Origin: Arthrobacter sp. OV608
GTDB lineage: Bacteria > Actinomycetota > Actinomycetes > Actinomycetales > Micrococcaceae
NCBI GenBank assembly: GCA_900110595.1
Contig: FOEZ01000022.1
Coordinates: 1 to 64,000, forward strand
DNA: 64,000 nt
Reading direction: 5' to 3'
In this document: piece by piece, positions 43,250-52,214 of the stretch
Position numbering within the stretch: the first letter of the stretch is position 1
Layout: every line of letters starts with the position of its first letter
The notes under the pieces: generated by a model
Seen by the model: the letters and a program-made list of their open reading frames with translations, nothing else
The model's database searches: none
Told to the model about the DNA's origin: nothing
Made by a program: the position numbers and the translations under genes

Positions 43250-44173
43250 TTACCGCCGGCGGTAACAGAGGTCGAAAATCAGCCGCCCGGCTTCGTGGGC
43301 CTTGGCCTCGAAGCTGGTCCGGATCCGGCCCTCGAAACGCGGCGCCCAGCCGCCCGTCTCATCCACACCCTCGTTGGGCCCGGTGTGTTCGGTACTGACC
43401 GGGGCACGGCCTTCCCGGACCGGTGCTCCGCCCACCACTGATTCCACGCCCGACTGCCACACCTGGGTCAGCGGGCTTTCGGGTCCGCGCCGCTCGCCGG
43501 TGTGCAGGTTTTCGAAGTCCTTTGAGTCCGCCAGGACGTCGCGGACGTGGACGGCGTAGTTGGACCAGTCCGTGGCGATCCGCCAGAGCCCGCCTTTTTT
43601 GAGCGCCCGCGCGGCGAGATCCGCGAACTCGGGCTGGATGAGGCGCCGTTTGTGGTGGCGGGACTTATGCCAGGGGTCCGGGAAAAAGACCCACAGCTCG
43701 CTGACGGAGCCCTCCGGAAGCATGGTGGCCAGCACTTCCGGAGCATTGGCCTCAACAACCCGCACGTTGCTCAAGCCCCGGCTGTTGATTTTGATCAGGG
43801 TGTTGGCGAGTCCCGGGGTGTAGACCTCCACTGCGAGGAAGTCGGTGTCAGGATTCTGCTCAGCGGCGTGGCAAATGGCATCGCCCAGGCCGGAGCCGAT
43901 CTCGACGATGAGGGGTGCCTTGCGGCCGAATTCCAACTCGGCGTCAAACGTGTAGTCCGGGTGGACCGAGGTGTTGGCTACATGGCGGGGGACGTTCACG
44001 GCCCACCGCTCGGCATGCAGTTCCCAGGCGGCCTGCCGGCGTCCCTGAAGGCGGGTTCCGCGGCGGACGAAACTGACGGGACGGCCGCCGTACGTGCCAT
44101 AGGAAGCCTGCGTGCCGGGGGTCACCGGCCTCGGGACATGCTGCGGCTGGGGGGTTTCTGGGGATTCGCTCAT
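43250..44173 (-). CDS. trmB: tRNA (guanine-N7-)-methyltransferase
   Basis: This enzyme methylates G46 in the variable loop of tRNA with S-adenosylmethionine. It has 307 residues, longer than E. coli TrmB because of an N-terminal Pro/Gln/Gly-rich arm and an insert near 230-270 (GGAPVREGRAPVSTEHTGPN). Motifs: LIVEIGSGLGDAICHAAEQN (SAM binding), DFLAVEVYTPGLANTLIKIN, ELWVFFPDPWHKSRHHKRRL (family signature with Asp) and GLWRIATDWSNYAVHVRDVL. It stands alone, opposite in direction to the next MFS gene. Confidence 0.94.
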   Translation of the reverse strand: MSESPETPQPQHVPRPVTPGTQASYGTYGGRPVSFVRRGTRLQGRRQAAWELHAERWAVNVPRHVANTSVHPDYTFDAELEFGRKAPLIVEIGSGLGDAICHAAEQNPDTDFLAVEVYTPGLANTLIKINSRGLSNVRVVEANAPEVLATMLPEGSVSELWVFFPDPWHKSRHHKRRLIQPEFADLAARALKKGGLWRIATDWSNYAVHVRDVLADSKDFENLHTGERRGPESPLTQVWQSGVESVVGGAPVREGRAPVSTEHTGPNEGVDETGGWAPRFEGRIRTSFEAKAHEAGRLIFDLCYRRR

Positions 44174-44206
44174 CCCTTCCAGAATACCGGCGGCCGGCGG
44201 GCAGGA

Positions 44207-44632
44207 TCATATGTTCCCCAGTAGGTCCAGTGCAGGCCCCAACGCCAACGCAAAGACCAGCCCGGAGATGCATAGAGCAAATGCTGCCGATGACCTGGCG
44301 GGCGAAGCGTCCGGGGAATTCCTGATGACGGAAATTGCCAGCGCCAGGGACGGCAAAGCAAACAGGAGGGGCAAGCTGAAGAACACCAAAGGCGTCACCC
44401 AGGGCGTGGGCGAGGGGCCGCCATCGGACGGATAGGTCCCGAGCATGGCAAACATCGCCAGTGGGGCAGTGACGAACATGCTGAGAATGGCAAGGCCTCC
44501 CAACACCACGCCCGCTGTTGCCTGACGCTCGTAATGGACACGCCGGGCATTCCAGGAGTCCACAGCGGCGGATGCTTCGGACTGTGCTGTGTCATCTTTA
44601 GGCTGGGTCTCTTCTGGTGGCGGAACACCCAT
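44207..44632 (-). CDS. small DUF4190-like membrane protein
   Basis: The protein has 141 residues from the ATG at 44632, with AAGGAGAG directly upstream; a longer frame has no support. A hydrophilic N-terminus (MGVPPPEETQPKDDTAQSE) leads to three or four hydrophobic segments: AGVVLGGLAILSMFVTAPLA, TPLVFFSLPLLFALPSLALA and SSAAFALCISGLVFALALGP. It resembles short DUF4190-type proteins but lacks strong motifs. Function unknown. Confidence 0.65.
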   Translation of the reverse strand: MGVPPPEETQPKDDTAQSEASAAVDSWNARRVHYERQATAGVVLGGLAILSMFVTAPLAMFAMLGTYPSDGGPSPTPWVTPLVFFSLPLLFALPSLALAISVIRNSPDASPARSSAAFALCISGLVFALALGPALDLLGNI

Positions 44633-44753
44633 GTCTCTCCTTGGTCGACCGGATCGTGAGGGTTCCAACCTATGGAGGCGGTGAGCTTCGCAGCAGGTGC
44701 CAGCTGCCCTATGTGGATAACTTCGCCTCCCTGTTTCCTGCAAGAATGGGCGG

Positions 44754-46079
44754 GTGACGGAAGCGACGAATGCTGCGGCCAGGAAGCAGCGGCCCCGGGA
44801 GCGCGCGGTGAAGCCCCAGTTGGCAAAACAGCCGGACAACCTGGCCCGCAGGGACAATCTGGTGGACGCCGAGATCGATGAACTGCCGGCACCGGAACCA
44901 ACCCGGGTGGGTGGCCGGCGGGCACTTGTTTACCTGGGCCTGTGCCTGGTCCTGATCGGGCTGAACCTGCGCACTGTCTTCTCCAGTTTCTCCGCGGTTC
45001 TGCCCGAAATCACGTCGCAAGCGGCCTTGCCCGGCTGGGCCGTTGTAGTCCTGACCACCGTCCCGGTGACACTGCTGGGCCTGTTTGCGCCGCTGGCCCC
45101 GGTCCTGGCACGGCGCTTCGGCGCCGAGCGCGTCCTCCTCGGGGCCATGGCGGTCCTGACCGCAGGGCTTCTGCTCCGCCCGGTGGGACCCTTGCACCTG
45201 CCCACCTTGCTGGCCGGAACCGCTGCCTGCGGCGCCGCCATCGCCCTGTGCAACGTGCTCCTGCCTGGACTCGTCAAACGCGACTTTCCCCATCGGCTTG
45301 GCCTGATGGGCGGGCTCTACACCACAGCCATCTGCGCCTCTGCCGCCCTCGGAGCCGGCTTCACCTACCCTGTCTACGCGGCGACGGGGGAGTGGACACA
45401 GGCGCTGTGGTTCTGGGCGCTGCCGGCCGCCGTCGTCCTTTTCCTGTTCCTTCCCATTGCTGCCAGGCAACGCGCCGTGCGGCACCAGCTGGTGAAGGAC
45501 GGCGTCAACGTGTGGCGCTCGCCGGTGGCGTGGCAGGTCACCATCTTTATGGTGCTGCAGGCCATGATGTCCTTCAGCGTGTTCGCCTGGCTGGCGCCCA
45601 TCCTGCGCGAGCGGGGCGTGGATGGGGCCACCGCTGGCCTGATCGTGTCGGTGAGCATCGTGCTGCAGATGCTCGGCTCGCTCTTTGCGCCGGCGCTTGC
45701 CGCGAGGTTCCGGGACCAGCGTGCCATCGCCACGGTGGTGGCGCTGATGACCGGCGGCGGCTTCGCGCTGAGCATCTTCGGTCCGCTTGACCTGGTCTGG
45801 ATGTGGGCAGGGCTTTTGGGACTGGGCCAGGGCAGCCTCACTGCCGTGGCGCTGACCATGATCATGCTCCGCACCCGTGACGGCCACACCGCAGCGCACC
45901 TTTCGGGGATGATGCAGGGCGTTGGCTACGGCCTGGGGTCAACGGGAACCCTGATGGTGGGCCAGCTGCACCAGGCCACGGGATCGTTCACCCCCGCCGG
46001 CATCCTCTTCCTGGCGGTAGGGCTGCTCGCGGCCGTGTTCGGCTACCGGGCCGGACGGAACCGCTTCGTCGAAGATTGA
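44754..46079 (+). CDS. MFS transporter, CynX/NimT-like
   Basis: The protein has 441 residues from the GTG at 44754. A charged N-terminal tail (about 50 residues) precedes twelve helices. GLNLRTVFSSFSAVLPEI near residue 65 is the CynX/NimT signature. VLARRFGAERVLLGAMAVLT lies between helices 2 and 3, and GLMGGLYTTAICASAALGAG in helix 5. The substrate is unknown; relatives export or import cyanate, nitroimidazoles or other small anions. It ends before a long palindrome shared with a convergent MFS gene. Confidence 0.85.
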   Translation: MTEATNAAARKQRPRERAVKPQLAKQPDNLARRDNLVDAEIDELPAPEPTRVGGRRALVYLGLCLVLIGLNLRTVFSSFSAVLPEITSQAALPGWAVVVLTTVPVTLLGLFAPLAPVLARRFGAERVLLGAMAVLTAGLLLRPVGPLHLPTLLAGTAACGAAIALCNVLLPGLVKRDFPHRLGLMGGLYTTAICASAALGAGFTYPVYAATGEWTQALWFWALPAAVVLFLFLPIAARQRAVRHQLVKDGVNVWRSPVAWQVTIFMVLQAMMSFSVFAWLAPILRERGVDGATAGLIVSVSIVLQMLGSLFAPALAARFRDQRAIATVVALMTGGGFALSIFGPLDLVWMWAGLLGLGQGSLTAVALTMIMLRTRDGHTAAHLSGMMQGVGYGLGSTGTLMVGQLHQATGSFTPAGILFLAVGLLAAVFGYRAGRNRFVED

Positions 46080-46085
46080 AACCGG

Positions 46086-46133
46086 GTAGCAGTAAGTGCC
46101 GTTATGGGCGCCCATAACGACACTTACTGCTAC
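46086..46133. repeat. 48-base near-perfect palindrome (family copy A)
   Basis: Arms of 24 bases without a loop pair with one mismatch. The arm core is TAAGTGCCGTTATGG and the facing core CCATAACGACACTTA. It lies between two convergent MFS genes, so it may end transcription both ways. A second copy with matching layout is at 52215-52266. Confidence 0.85.
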
Positions 46134-46144
46134 TTAGATGGGGA

Positions 46145-47434
46145 CTAGTGGGTGAGGTCCTTGCCCCTGGTCTCGGGAATGGTGAACACGAATGTTGCGC
46201 TGACCGCCAGCAGCAGCACGGCGTACACGTTGAACAGGTCCGGCATGTGCAAGGTGGTGCCCAGCCACTGCTGCAGGTACGGGGCGGTGCCGCCGAACAG
46301 TGCCACACAGATGGAGTAGGGGACGCCCACGCCCACGGTGCGGATGCTGGTGGGGAAGAGTTCGGCATATACGGCCGGGACAATCGCGGCGCTCGCGGCG
46401 ATGAAGATGAGCATCACCGACATGCTGACAGCCAGCTGCCAGGCGGAGTCCTTCAACAGCCAGGTCATCGGGAAGTGCATCACAGCCGACCCGATGGCTC
46501 CGGACCACAGCACCTTCTTGCGGCCGATCCTGTCCGAGAGCTTGCCCCACACCGGCAGCGCCGCGATGAACACAATGTTCCCCACGACGCCGGCCCACAG
46601 GGCTTCGCCGCGGTCGATCTTCAGGGCGGTGGTGGCGTAGCTCGGCGCCACAACACCCCAGATGTAGTAAATGACCGTAAGCCCGACGGTGAGGCCGATG
46701 ACCTGCAGGGCCTGCTTCCGGTGGCGGACAATCTGCGGCCAGATCGGGGCACGCTTTTCCCGGCCGGACTCGGACTCGAAAGCCTCGGTCTCGTGCAACC
46801 GGGACCGCATGATCAGGGCGTAGAGCCCCAGTGCCGCGCCGATCAGGAACGGGATGCGCCAGCCCCAGGCGTTCATGGCCTCGGTGCTCAACGCCATGTT
46901 CAGGACCGCGCCCAGCAGCGTGCCGAACAGGATTCCCACTGTCCCTGACGTGTAGATCAGGGTGGCCCAGAAGCCGCGCTTTTCCTTCGGCGCCATCTCG
47001 GACAGGTACGTCTGCGACGACGGCAGCTCGCCGCCGTGCGCCAGGCCCTGCACCAGCCGGGCCGCCAGCAGCATCAGCGACGCCCAGGCGCCGATGCTGG
47101 CGAAGGTGGGCGCGATGCCGATCATCAGGCTGCCGAGCGATGCCAGCCCCACCGCGAGGGTCATGGACGTCTTGCGGCCTACACGGTCACCGATCCAGCC
47201 GAACAGGAAACCGCCGAAGGGCCGGGCCACGAAGCCGACGGCGAAGATCGCCAGGGTGGACAGGACGGCTGACGCCGGGTCCGCCTTGCTGAACAACTGG
47301 CTGGCGATGAAGGGGGTGAAGGTTGCGTAAATCGCCCAGTCGTACCACTCCACGGCATTGCCGATACCGGTACCAACGATGGTTTTCCGCATAGCCGTAC
47401 GCGCCGCGCGCTGCGGGTTGACGATAGTGGTCAT
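46145..47434 (-). CDS. MFS transporter, MHS (metabolite:H+ symporter) type
   Basis: This 429-residue, twelve-helix proton symporter has the MHS features GIGNAVEWYDWAIYATFTPF (helix 1), RPFGGFLFGWIGDRVGRKTS, and LVQGLAHGGELPSSQTYLSE in helix 4. GKLSDRIGRKKVLWSGAIGS repeats the MFS loop motif in the second half, and the protein ends TIPETRGKDLTH. The family moves organic acids, betaine or shikimate-like compounds. The ATG at 47434 follows GGAAGAG. It follows the M20 amidohydrolase gene by 25 bases on the same strand, so the imported compound is probably that enzyme's amide substrate or its product. Confidence 0.9.
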   Translation of the reverse strand: MTTIVNPQRAARTAMRKTIVGTGIGNAVEWYDWAIYATFTPFIASQLFSKADPASAVLSTLAIFAVGFVARPFGGFLFGWIGDRVGRKTSMTLAVGLASLGSLMIGIAPTFASIGAWASLMLLAARLVQGLAHGGELPSSQTYLSEMAPKEKRGFWATLIYTSGTVGILFGTLLGAVLNMALSTEAMNAWGWRIPFLIGAALGLYALIMRSRLHETEAFESESGREKRAPIWPQIVRHRKQALQVIGLTVGLTVIYYIWGVVAPSYATTALKIDRGEALWAGVVGNIVFIAALPVWGKLSDRIGRKKVLWSGAIGSAVMHFPMTWLLKDSAWQLAVSMSVMLIFIAASAAIVPAVYAELFPTSIRTVGVGVPYSICVALFGGTAPYLQQWLGTTLHMPDLFNVYAVLLLAVSATFVFTIPETRGKDLTH

Positions 47435-47459
47435 TTCAGTTCTCTTCCTGGAAGGTGGA

Positions 47460-48710
47460 TCAGGAGTTGGAGCGGGCGGACGAAAGGGCGGCCAGACGCT
47501 GCATGGCGAGTTCCGCGTAGAGCGCAGCGCCGTCGGCCAGCACGCCGTCGTCGAACGTTGCATACGGTGAGTGGTTGAAGGGGGAAGTGGCGTGGTCCGC
47601 CCCGCGGGGGACGGCACTGAGGCCGATGAAGGTGCCGGGTACTTCGGCCAGCACCCTGGAGAAGTCCTCCGAGCCGCTGAGGGGAGTGGCCCAGCGGGAC
47701 AGCCGGGAATCGCCGAACATTTCGCTGATGATGTTCTCCGCAGTACGGGTCTCATCCTCGTCGGTGATGGTGAGGGGATACTCCTGCTGATAGTCGACGT
47801 CCACCTTGAGGCCATGGGCGGACGCGATGCCCTGCAGGAGCCGCGGAATAGAGTCCATCAGCTTCTCGCGGGAGGCCTCGGAGAACGTCCGGATGGTGGC
47901 TTCGATCCGCGCTGTTTCCGGGATGACGTTCCGCTTGGTGCCTGCGTGGAGGACGCCGACGGACAACACCACGGGATCGAACATGTTGAACTGGCGGGTG
48001 ATCATCACCTGCAGTGCGGTGACCATCTCGGCCGCCGCGGTCACGGGATCCTTGGCCGCGTGCGGGGCTGAGCCGTGGCCGCCGGCGCCGAGCACCGTGA
48101 CCACCAGGCCGTCGGAAGCGCTGAGCATCACGCCGGGTTTGGTGGCGAAGGTGCCGTGCGGCTCGAGCGAGGAAAAGACGTGCATGCCGTAGGCGGCGTC
48201 CACCCGGCGGCCGGGCGCCTCCAGGACGCCTTCGTGGATCATGTAGCTGGCGCCGTCGAAACCTTCCTCGCCGGGCTGGAACATCAGGACCACATCGCCG
48301 GCCAGGCGGTGCCGGTTTTCGGCCAGCAGGGTGGCGGCGCCGGTCAGCATGGCGGTGTGGAGGTCATGGCCGCAGGCGTGCATGGCGCCATCCACGCGGG
48401 AGGTGTAGTCCACGCCGGTCTTCTCCTGGACGGGCAGGCCGTCCATGTCGGCACGCAGGAGGACCGACGGCGGTGCCGCCTGTGTGCCGGCTGCTTCAGT
48501 TCGTACTGTGTGGCCGGTGCCGCGCAATACTGCCGTGACCGACGTCGTCTCCTTGCCCAGGGTGATTTCGTAGGGCAGTCCGTCGAATGCCCGGAGGACT
48601 TTTTCCTGTGTCCGGGGCAGGTCAAGGCCGATTTCCGGTTCCTGGTGCATGGCGTGGCGGAACCGGATCAATTCGGGCTGGAGTTCCCTGGCCGCGGTTG
48701 TGATGGTCAT
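47460..48710 (-). CDS. M20 family amidohydrolase (N-acyl amino acid/hippurate hydrolase type)
   Basis: This metal-dependent enzyme cleaves amide bonds of N-acyl or indole conjugates. It has 416 residues from the ATG at 48710, after GGAGGAGAAG. Metal sites: HACGHDLHTAMLTGAATLLA (Cys, His, Asp, His), MFQPGEEGFDGASYMIHEG (Glu pair), YGMHVFSSLEPHGTFATKPG (His) and FNHSPYATFDDGVLADGA (His). The dimer/lid domain has GGHGSAPHAAKDPVTAAAEM. It is in an operon with the MHS transporter and divergent from an Lrp regulator that is likely to control both. Confidence 0.9.
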   Translation of the reverse strand: MTITTAARELQPELIRFRHAMHQEPEIGLDLPRTQEKVLRAFDGLPYEITLGKETTSVTAVLRGTGHTVRTEAAGTQAAPPSVLLRADMDGLPVQEKTGVDYTSRVDGAMHACGHDLHTAMLTGAATLLAENRHRLAGDVVLMFQPGEEGFDGASYMIHEGVLEAPGRRVDAAYGMHVFSSLEPHGTFATKPGVMLSASDGLVVTVLGAGGHGSAPHAAKDPVTAAAEMVTALQVMITRQFNMFDPVVLSVGVLHAGTKRNVIPETARIEATIRTFSEASREKLMDSIPRLLQGIASAHGLKVDVDYQQEYPLTITDEDETRTAENIISEMFGDSRLSRWATPLSGSEDFSRVLAEVPGTFIGLSAVPRGADHATSPFNHSPYATFDDGVLADGAALYAELAMQRLAALSSARSNS

Positions 48711-48843
48711 TGACTTCTCCTCCAAAGAATGGGCTGAGTCAAGTGTGGGGTGATGTGGTTCACATTGGTGGAAAGTCCTCGAAAAATGCACCTCTTCTGC
48801 TTCTCTTCCACGTTTTATGCACAACTGCGGAAGAATGGGGACC

Positions 48844-49875
48844 ATGGAATTAAGCGAGGAGGACCTCGCCCTGATCAACGCATTGGAGATCGCACCGCGG
48901 ATCAGCTGGGCGGACGCGGGCGAAATCCTCGGCGTTCACGCCACCACCCTGGCAGCCAGGTGGGAGCGAGTCCGCGGGGCAGGTGCCGCATGGGTGACAG
49001 CCCACCTCATGGGTGACCCCAAACAGATGTGCCTGGCGCTGGTAGACGTTGACTGCGACATGCACCGCCGTGCCGAGGTCACAGAGGCGCTGGCTGCCGT
49101 CCCGGAGATTGTCACCATCGAGGAGGCCGCCAGCAACCGCGACCTGATGCTGACAGTCCTCACCCAATCCCTGGAGGAGTTCACCACCACCGTGGCCTCC
49201 CGGCTGCAGGACATCGGCGGGCTGCTGAAGTACCAGACCGCGCTGTGCACCAGGCTGCACTCCGGCGGCTACGCCTGGCGCCTGAACGTGCTGGACCGCG
49301 CCCAGATCGCGGCGCTGCAGGCAAAGGCCGGCCCGGAGGCCGCAGGCTCGGCGCCTCCGGACGCCGTCGTCGAGCCCCTGCCCGAAAGCCACCTCGCACT
49401 GCTTCCGTTCCTTGCGAGGGACGGGCGGGCGACGGCGGCCGACATCGCCCGGGCGCTGGGCCGCCACCCCGCCACAGTCCAACGCCAGCTGAACCGGGTC
49501 CTCGCCAGCAGGCTCCTCTCATTCCGCTGCGAAGTGGCGCAGAAGTTCTCCGGCTACCCCGTGACCTGCCAGTGGTTCGCAAACGTGCCGCCAGGCCAGC
49601 ATGAAGCCGCCGCGGCCGAGCTCCGCGGCCTCCGCAACGTCCGGCTCAGCGCCTCCACCACCGGCCGCACCAACTTTGTGATCATCATGTGGCTGCAGTC
49701 GCTGGCCGATGTGATGAACGCCGAACTTGCGCTGCAGCAGCGGATCCCGGACATCGACCTCGTGGAGAGTGTGGTGATGCTCAGTACCGTCAAACGGGTG
49801 GGCTGGATGCTGAACCAGGATTCGACAGCCACGGGGCGGGTCATTGTCCCGGCGGCGGTAGCAAGCGCCGGGTAG
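48844..49875 (+). CDS. Lrp/AsnC family regulator with two repeated halves
   Basis: The protein has 343 residues, twice the usual Lrp length. The first HTH is LSEEDLALINALEIAPRISW with DAGEILGVHATTLAARWERV. A sensor-like region (YAWRLNVLDR) follows. A second HTH, LLPFLARDGRATAADIARAL with GRHPATVQRQLNRVLASRLL, begins near residue 190 and is followed by a second RAM-like half (GRTNFVIIMWLQSLADVMNA). The ATG at 48844 has GGGGACC upstream; an in-frame ATG lies 27 bases earlier. It is divergent from the M20/MHS operon and probably senses an amino acid from it. Confidence 0.87.
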   Translation: MELSEEDLALINALEIAPRISWADAGEILGVHATTLAARWERVRGAGAAWVTAHLMGDPKQMCLALVDVDCDMHRRAEVTEALAAVPEIVTIEEAASNRDLMLTVLTQSLEEFTTTVASRLQDIGGLLKYQTALCTRLHSGGYAWRLNVLDRAQIAALQAKAGPEAAGSAPPDAVVEPLPESHLALLPFLARDGRATAADIARALGRHPATVQRQLNRVLASRLLSFRCEVAQKFSGYPVTCQWFANVPPGQHEAAAAELRGLRNVRLSASTTGRTNFVIIMWLQSLADVMNAELALQQRIPDIDLVESVVMLSTVKRVGWMLNQDSTATGRVIVPAAVASAG

Positions 49876-49934
49876 CTCTTCCAGGCCCGGCGATAAGCTG
49901 GCACGAAAGACAAACAACCGATCGGCCCAACAGC

Positions 49935-51380
49935 GTGCGCGACACAACCCTTCCATCGGCAGACACCCGTTCCGGCATCCTGCAGCGGCCTTACCTGTGG
50001 GTGACCATTGGCACTTGCGCGCTGGTGTTCCTGGCTGCGTTCGAGTCGCTGGCGGTGACCACCATCATGCCGGTAGTGAGCCGGGAACTGCACGGTGGGG
50101 ACCTTTACGCCCTGGCCTTCGCTGGCCCGCTGGCTACGGGCGTGATCGGCATGGTGGCCGCAGGGAACTGGTCAGACCGCCGCGGCCCCGCCGCTCCCCT
50201 TTATGCGTCCGTGGCACTGTTCGTCGTAGGACTGCTGATCGCAGGCACGTCCATGTCCATGCCGCAACTGGTGGCGGGCCGGCTGGTGCAGGGGCTCGGC
50301 GGCGGAGCCCTGACCGTGGCCCTGTATGTGCTGGTGGCCCGCATCTACCCGGGACTGCTGCACCCCAAGATCTTCGCTGCGTTCTCCGCAGCCTGGGTGA
50401 TCCCGTCCCTGGTGGGCCCGTTTGCCGCCGGCGTCGTGGCGCAGGTTTTCAGCTGGCACTGGGTGTTCCTGGGTGTGGTGGGGCTCGTGATCCCGGCCCT
50501 CGCGATGATCGTGCCGGTGCTCCGGAACATGGCGCCAGGCCGATCACTGCCGGGCCAATCACTGCCGGGCCAATCATCGCCGGGCCAGGAACAAGGCGGT
50601 GCCCCGGCGCAACCGCCCACCCCGTGGGCCCTGGGCCGGCTCGCCTGGGCCAGCCTCGCCGCGCTCGCCGTGCTGGGGCTCAATCTTTCGCGGGAAGTCC
50701 GGCTCCCCGGCTTTACCGCTGCGCCAGCACTGGTGGCGGTGGCCGCCGTCGTCATTGCATTGATTGCCGTGCGGCCGCTGGTGCCGCGGGGAACGCTCGC
50801 CGCCCGCCGCGGCCTGCCCAGCGTGATCCTGGTCCGCGGGCTCGCCGCAGCCGGGTTCTTCGGCGCTGAAGTTTACCTGCCGTACCTGCTGATCGAGCAG
50901 TACCGCTTTTCGCCCACTTTTGCGGGCCTCACCCTCACCTTCGGAGCGATTGCCTGGGCGGGCGCCTCGGCGGTCCAGGGCCGTCTCGGCACCCGGTTGT
51001 CCCACCGTGCCGCCGTCCGCACCGGCTCATTCATGGTGCTCGGGGCCGTGCTCCTCGCGCTGGCAACGGCCGCGCTGCACTGGCCACCCGCCGTCGTCAT
51101 CGCCGGGTGGGTCCTCGCGGGCGGCGGCATGGGCCTGCTCTATCCGCGGCTGAGTGTGATGACGCTGGCGCTGTCGGACAAGGAGAACGAGGGCTTCAAC
51201 AGCTCGGCCATGTCCATCTCGGACTCATTGGGCGGCGCGCTGGCGCTGGCCGCCACCGGCATCGTTTTCGCGGCGTTTACGACGACGGCCGGATCCTTCG
51301 CCGGGGTCTTCGCACTCTGCGCCGTGCTCGCCGCAGCCGCGGTTTCGGTGGCGCCGCGGGTCACCACCAAATCCCCCTGA
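49935..51380 (+). CDS. MFS drug/metabolite exporter, EmrB-like
   Basis: The protein has 481 residues from the GTG at 49935; no strong ribosome site is visible. It has 12 to 14 helices. Features are AAFESLAVTTIMPVVSREL (helix 1), GNWSDRRGPAAPLYASVALF (loop motif), and LVAGRLVQGLGGGALTVALY in helix 4. The central loop contains three tandem LPGQS-type units (bases about 50548-50590) and a Pro/Gly/Gln-rich patch. It probably exports small molecules. Its stop codon forms part of a hairpin that also holds the stop of the convergent methyltransferase. Confidence 0.87.
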   Translation: MRDTTLPSADTRSGILQRPYLWVTIGTCALVFLAAFESLAVTTIMPVVSRELHGGDLYALAFAGPLATGVIGMVAAGNWSDRRGPAAPLYASVALFVVGLLIAGTSMSMPQLVAGRLVQGLGGGALTVALYVLVARIYPGLLHPKIFAAFSAAWVIPSLVGPFAAGVVAQVFSWHWVFLGVVGLVIPALAMIVPVLRNMAPGRSLPGQSLPGQSSPGQEQGGAPAQPPTPWALGRLAWASLAALAVLGLNLSREVRLPGFTAAPALVAVAAVVIALIAVRPLVPRGTLAARRGLPSVILVRGLAAAGFFGAEVYLPYLLIEQYRFSPTFAGLTLTFGAIAWAGASAVQGRLGTRLSHRAAVRTGSFMVLGAVLLALATAALHWPPAVVIAGWVLAGGGMGLLYPRLSVMTLALSDKENEGFNSSAMSISDSLGGALALAATGIVFAAFTTTAGSFAGVFALCAVLAAAAVSVAPRVTTKSP

Positions 51381-51390
51381 AAGTCAGGGG
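51374..51390. terminator. hairpin containing the stop codons of two convergent genes
   Basis: CCCCTGA (51374-51380) and TCAGGGG (51384-51390) form a perfect seven-base stem around AAG. The left arm contains the exporter's TGA and the right arm the methyltransferase's TGA on the other strand, with only three bases between them. It is a compact candidate bidirectional terminator. Confidence 0.65.
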
Positions 51391-52169
51391 AGCCTACTGG
51401 CCCGGACCACAACATCCGCGATGGTGGCCTGCTGGCCTTCCGGTCCGGTCACCGGCCGCTCCCGGCTGGTCTGCACTTCCAGCTGCCACCCGGGGCTGTC
51501 CAGTTCCAGCTCCCGGACCAGGTCATCGGCGGTGTAGAACATGTTGTGGTGGGTGTGCGCCCCTCCCCAGGGCGGCAACCGGTCGGGGTGGTGGCCCACT
51601 ACCAGCAGGGTTCCCCCGGGTTTGACGGCCGCTGCCGCTGCACGGAGCGGCCCCTGCCAGGCCAGCTCCTGCGAGTGGAGGAACTGCGAGGTCACGAGAT
51701 CGTACGAGCCCTCAGGATGCCACTCCTCAAGGTCGGCCTGCTGCCATTGGATCCGGCTGGCGATGGCGCCCTCGGCAGCGTGCACGCTTTCCCGCGCCAG
51801 TGCCGCCTTCTCGTGTCCGTGCGCGCGTTCCAGCGCGACGGCGGAAACGTCGACGGCGGTGACGGTCCACCCGTGCTGGGCCAGCCAGATGGCGTCGGCC
51901 CCTTCGCCGCAACCAAGGTCCAGTGCGTGGCCCGGCCGCAGGCCGCCGGCTTCGCGCACCAGCTGGGGATTCGGCTTGCCGCTCCAGATCTGGGCCTTGC
52001 TGCGGTACCGCTCGTCCCACAGGGCCGCCGCGTCCCTGATCCCCTGGCCGCCCTCGGGGTCAGCGTGCCCCGAGAGGCCGGGGCCGGCGTCGTCCAAAGG
52101 GCCGGCGCCGGCGTCATTCGTTGGCTGGTGTTCGTGGTGTTCGTGCTGGTGGGCCGCGTGTTCCGTCAT
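51384..52169 (-). CDS. SAM-dependent methyltransferase with His-rich N-terminus
   Basis: The protein has 261 residues. The first 20 residues hold many His (HAAHQHEHHEHQ), a possible metal-binding tail. The class I methyltransferase core has WDERYRSKAQIWSGKPNPQL near 50, the SAM motif ALDLGCGEGADAIWLAQHGW near 85, an acidic VTAVDVSAVALERA, and GGTLLVVGHHPDRLPPWGGA near 190. It resembles TehB/UbiE-like enzymes; the substrate is unknown. The His-rich tail could tie it to metal or metalloid detoxification, as an inference. Confidence 0.83.
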   Translation of the reverse strand: MTEHAAHQHEHHEHQPTNDAGAGPLDDAGPGLSGHADPEGGQGIRDAAALWDERYRSKAQIWSGKPNPQLVREAGGLRPGHALDLGCGEGADAIWLAQHGWTVTAVDVSAVALERAHGHEKAALARESVHAAEGAIASRIQWQQADLEEWHPEGSYDLVTSQFLHSQELAWQGPLRAAAAAVKPGGTLLVVGHHPDRLPPWGGAHTHHNMFYTADDLVRELELDSPGWQLEVQTSRERPVTGPEGQQATIADVVVRASRLP

Positions 52170-52214
52170 GCCTCAACCCTGCCCCGCGGCTGCGCTGTTG
52201 GCAACGCCCAAAGT

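Noticed and set aside
47435..47815. Long N-terminal extension of the MHS transporter
   Set aside because: It overlaps the M20 gene on the same strand in another frame, is Ser/Pro/Arg-rich, and the ATG at 47434 has its own ribosome site.
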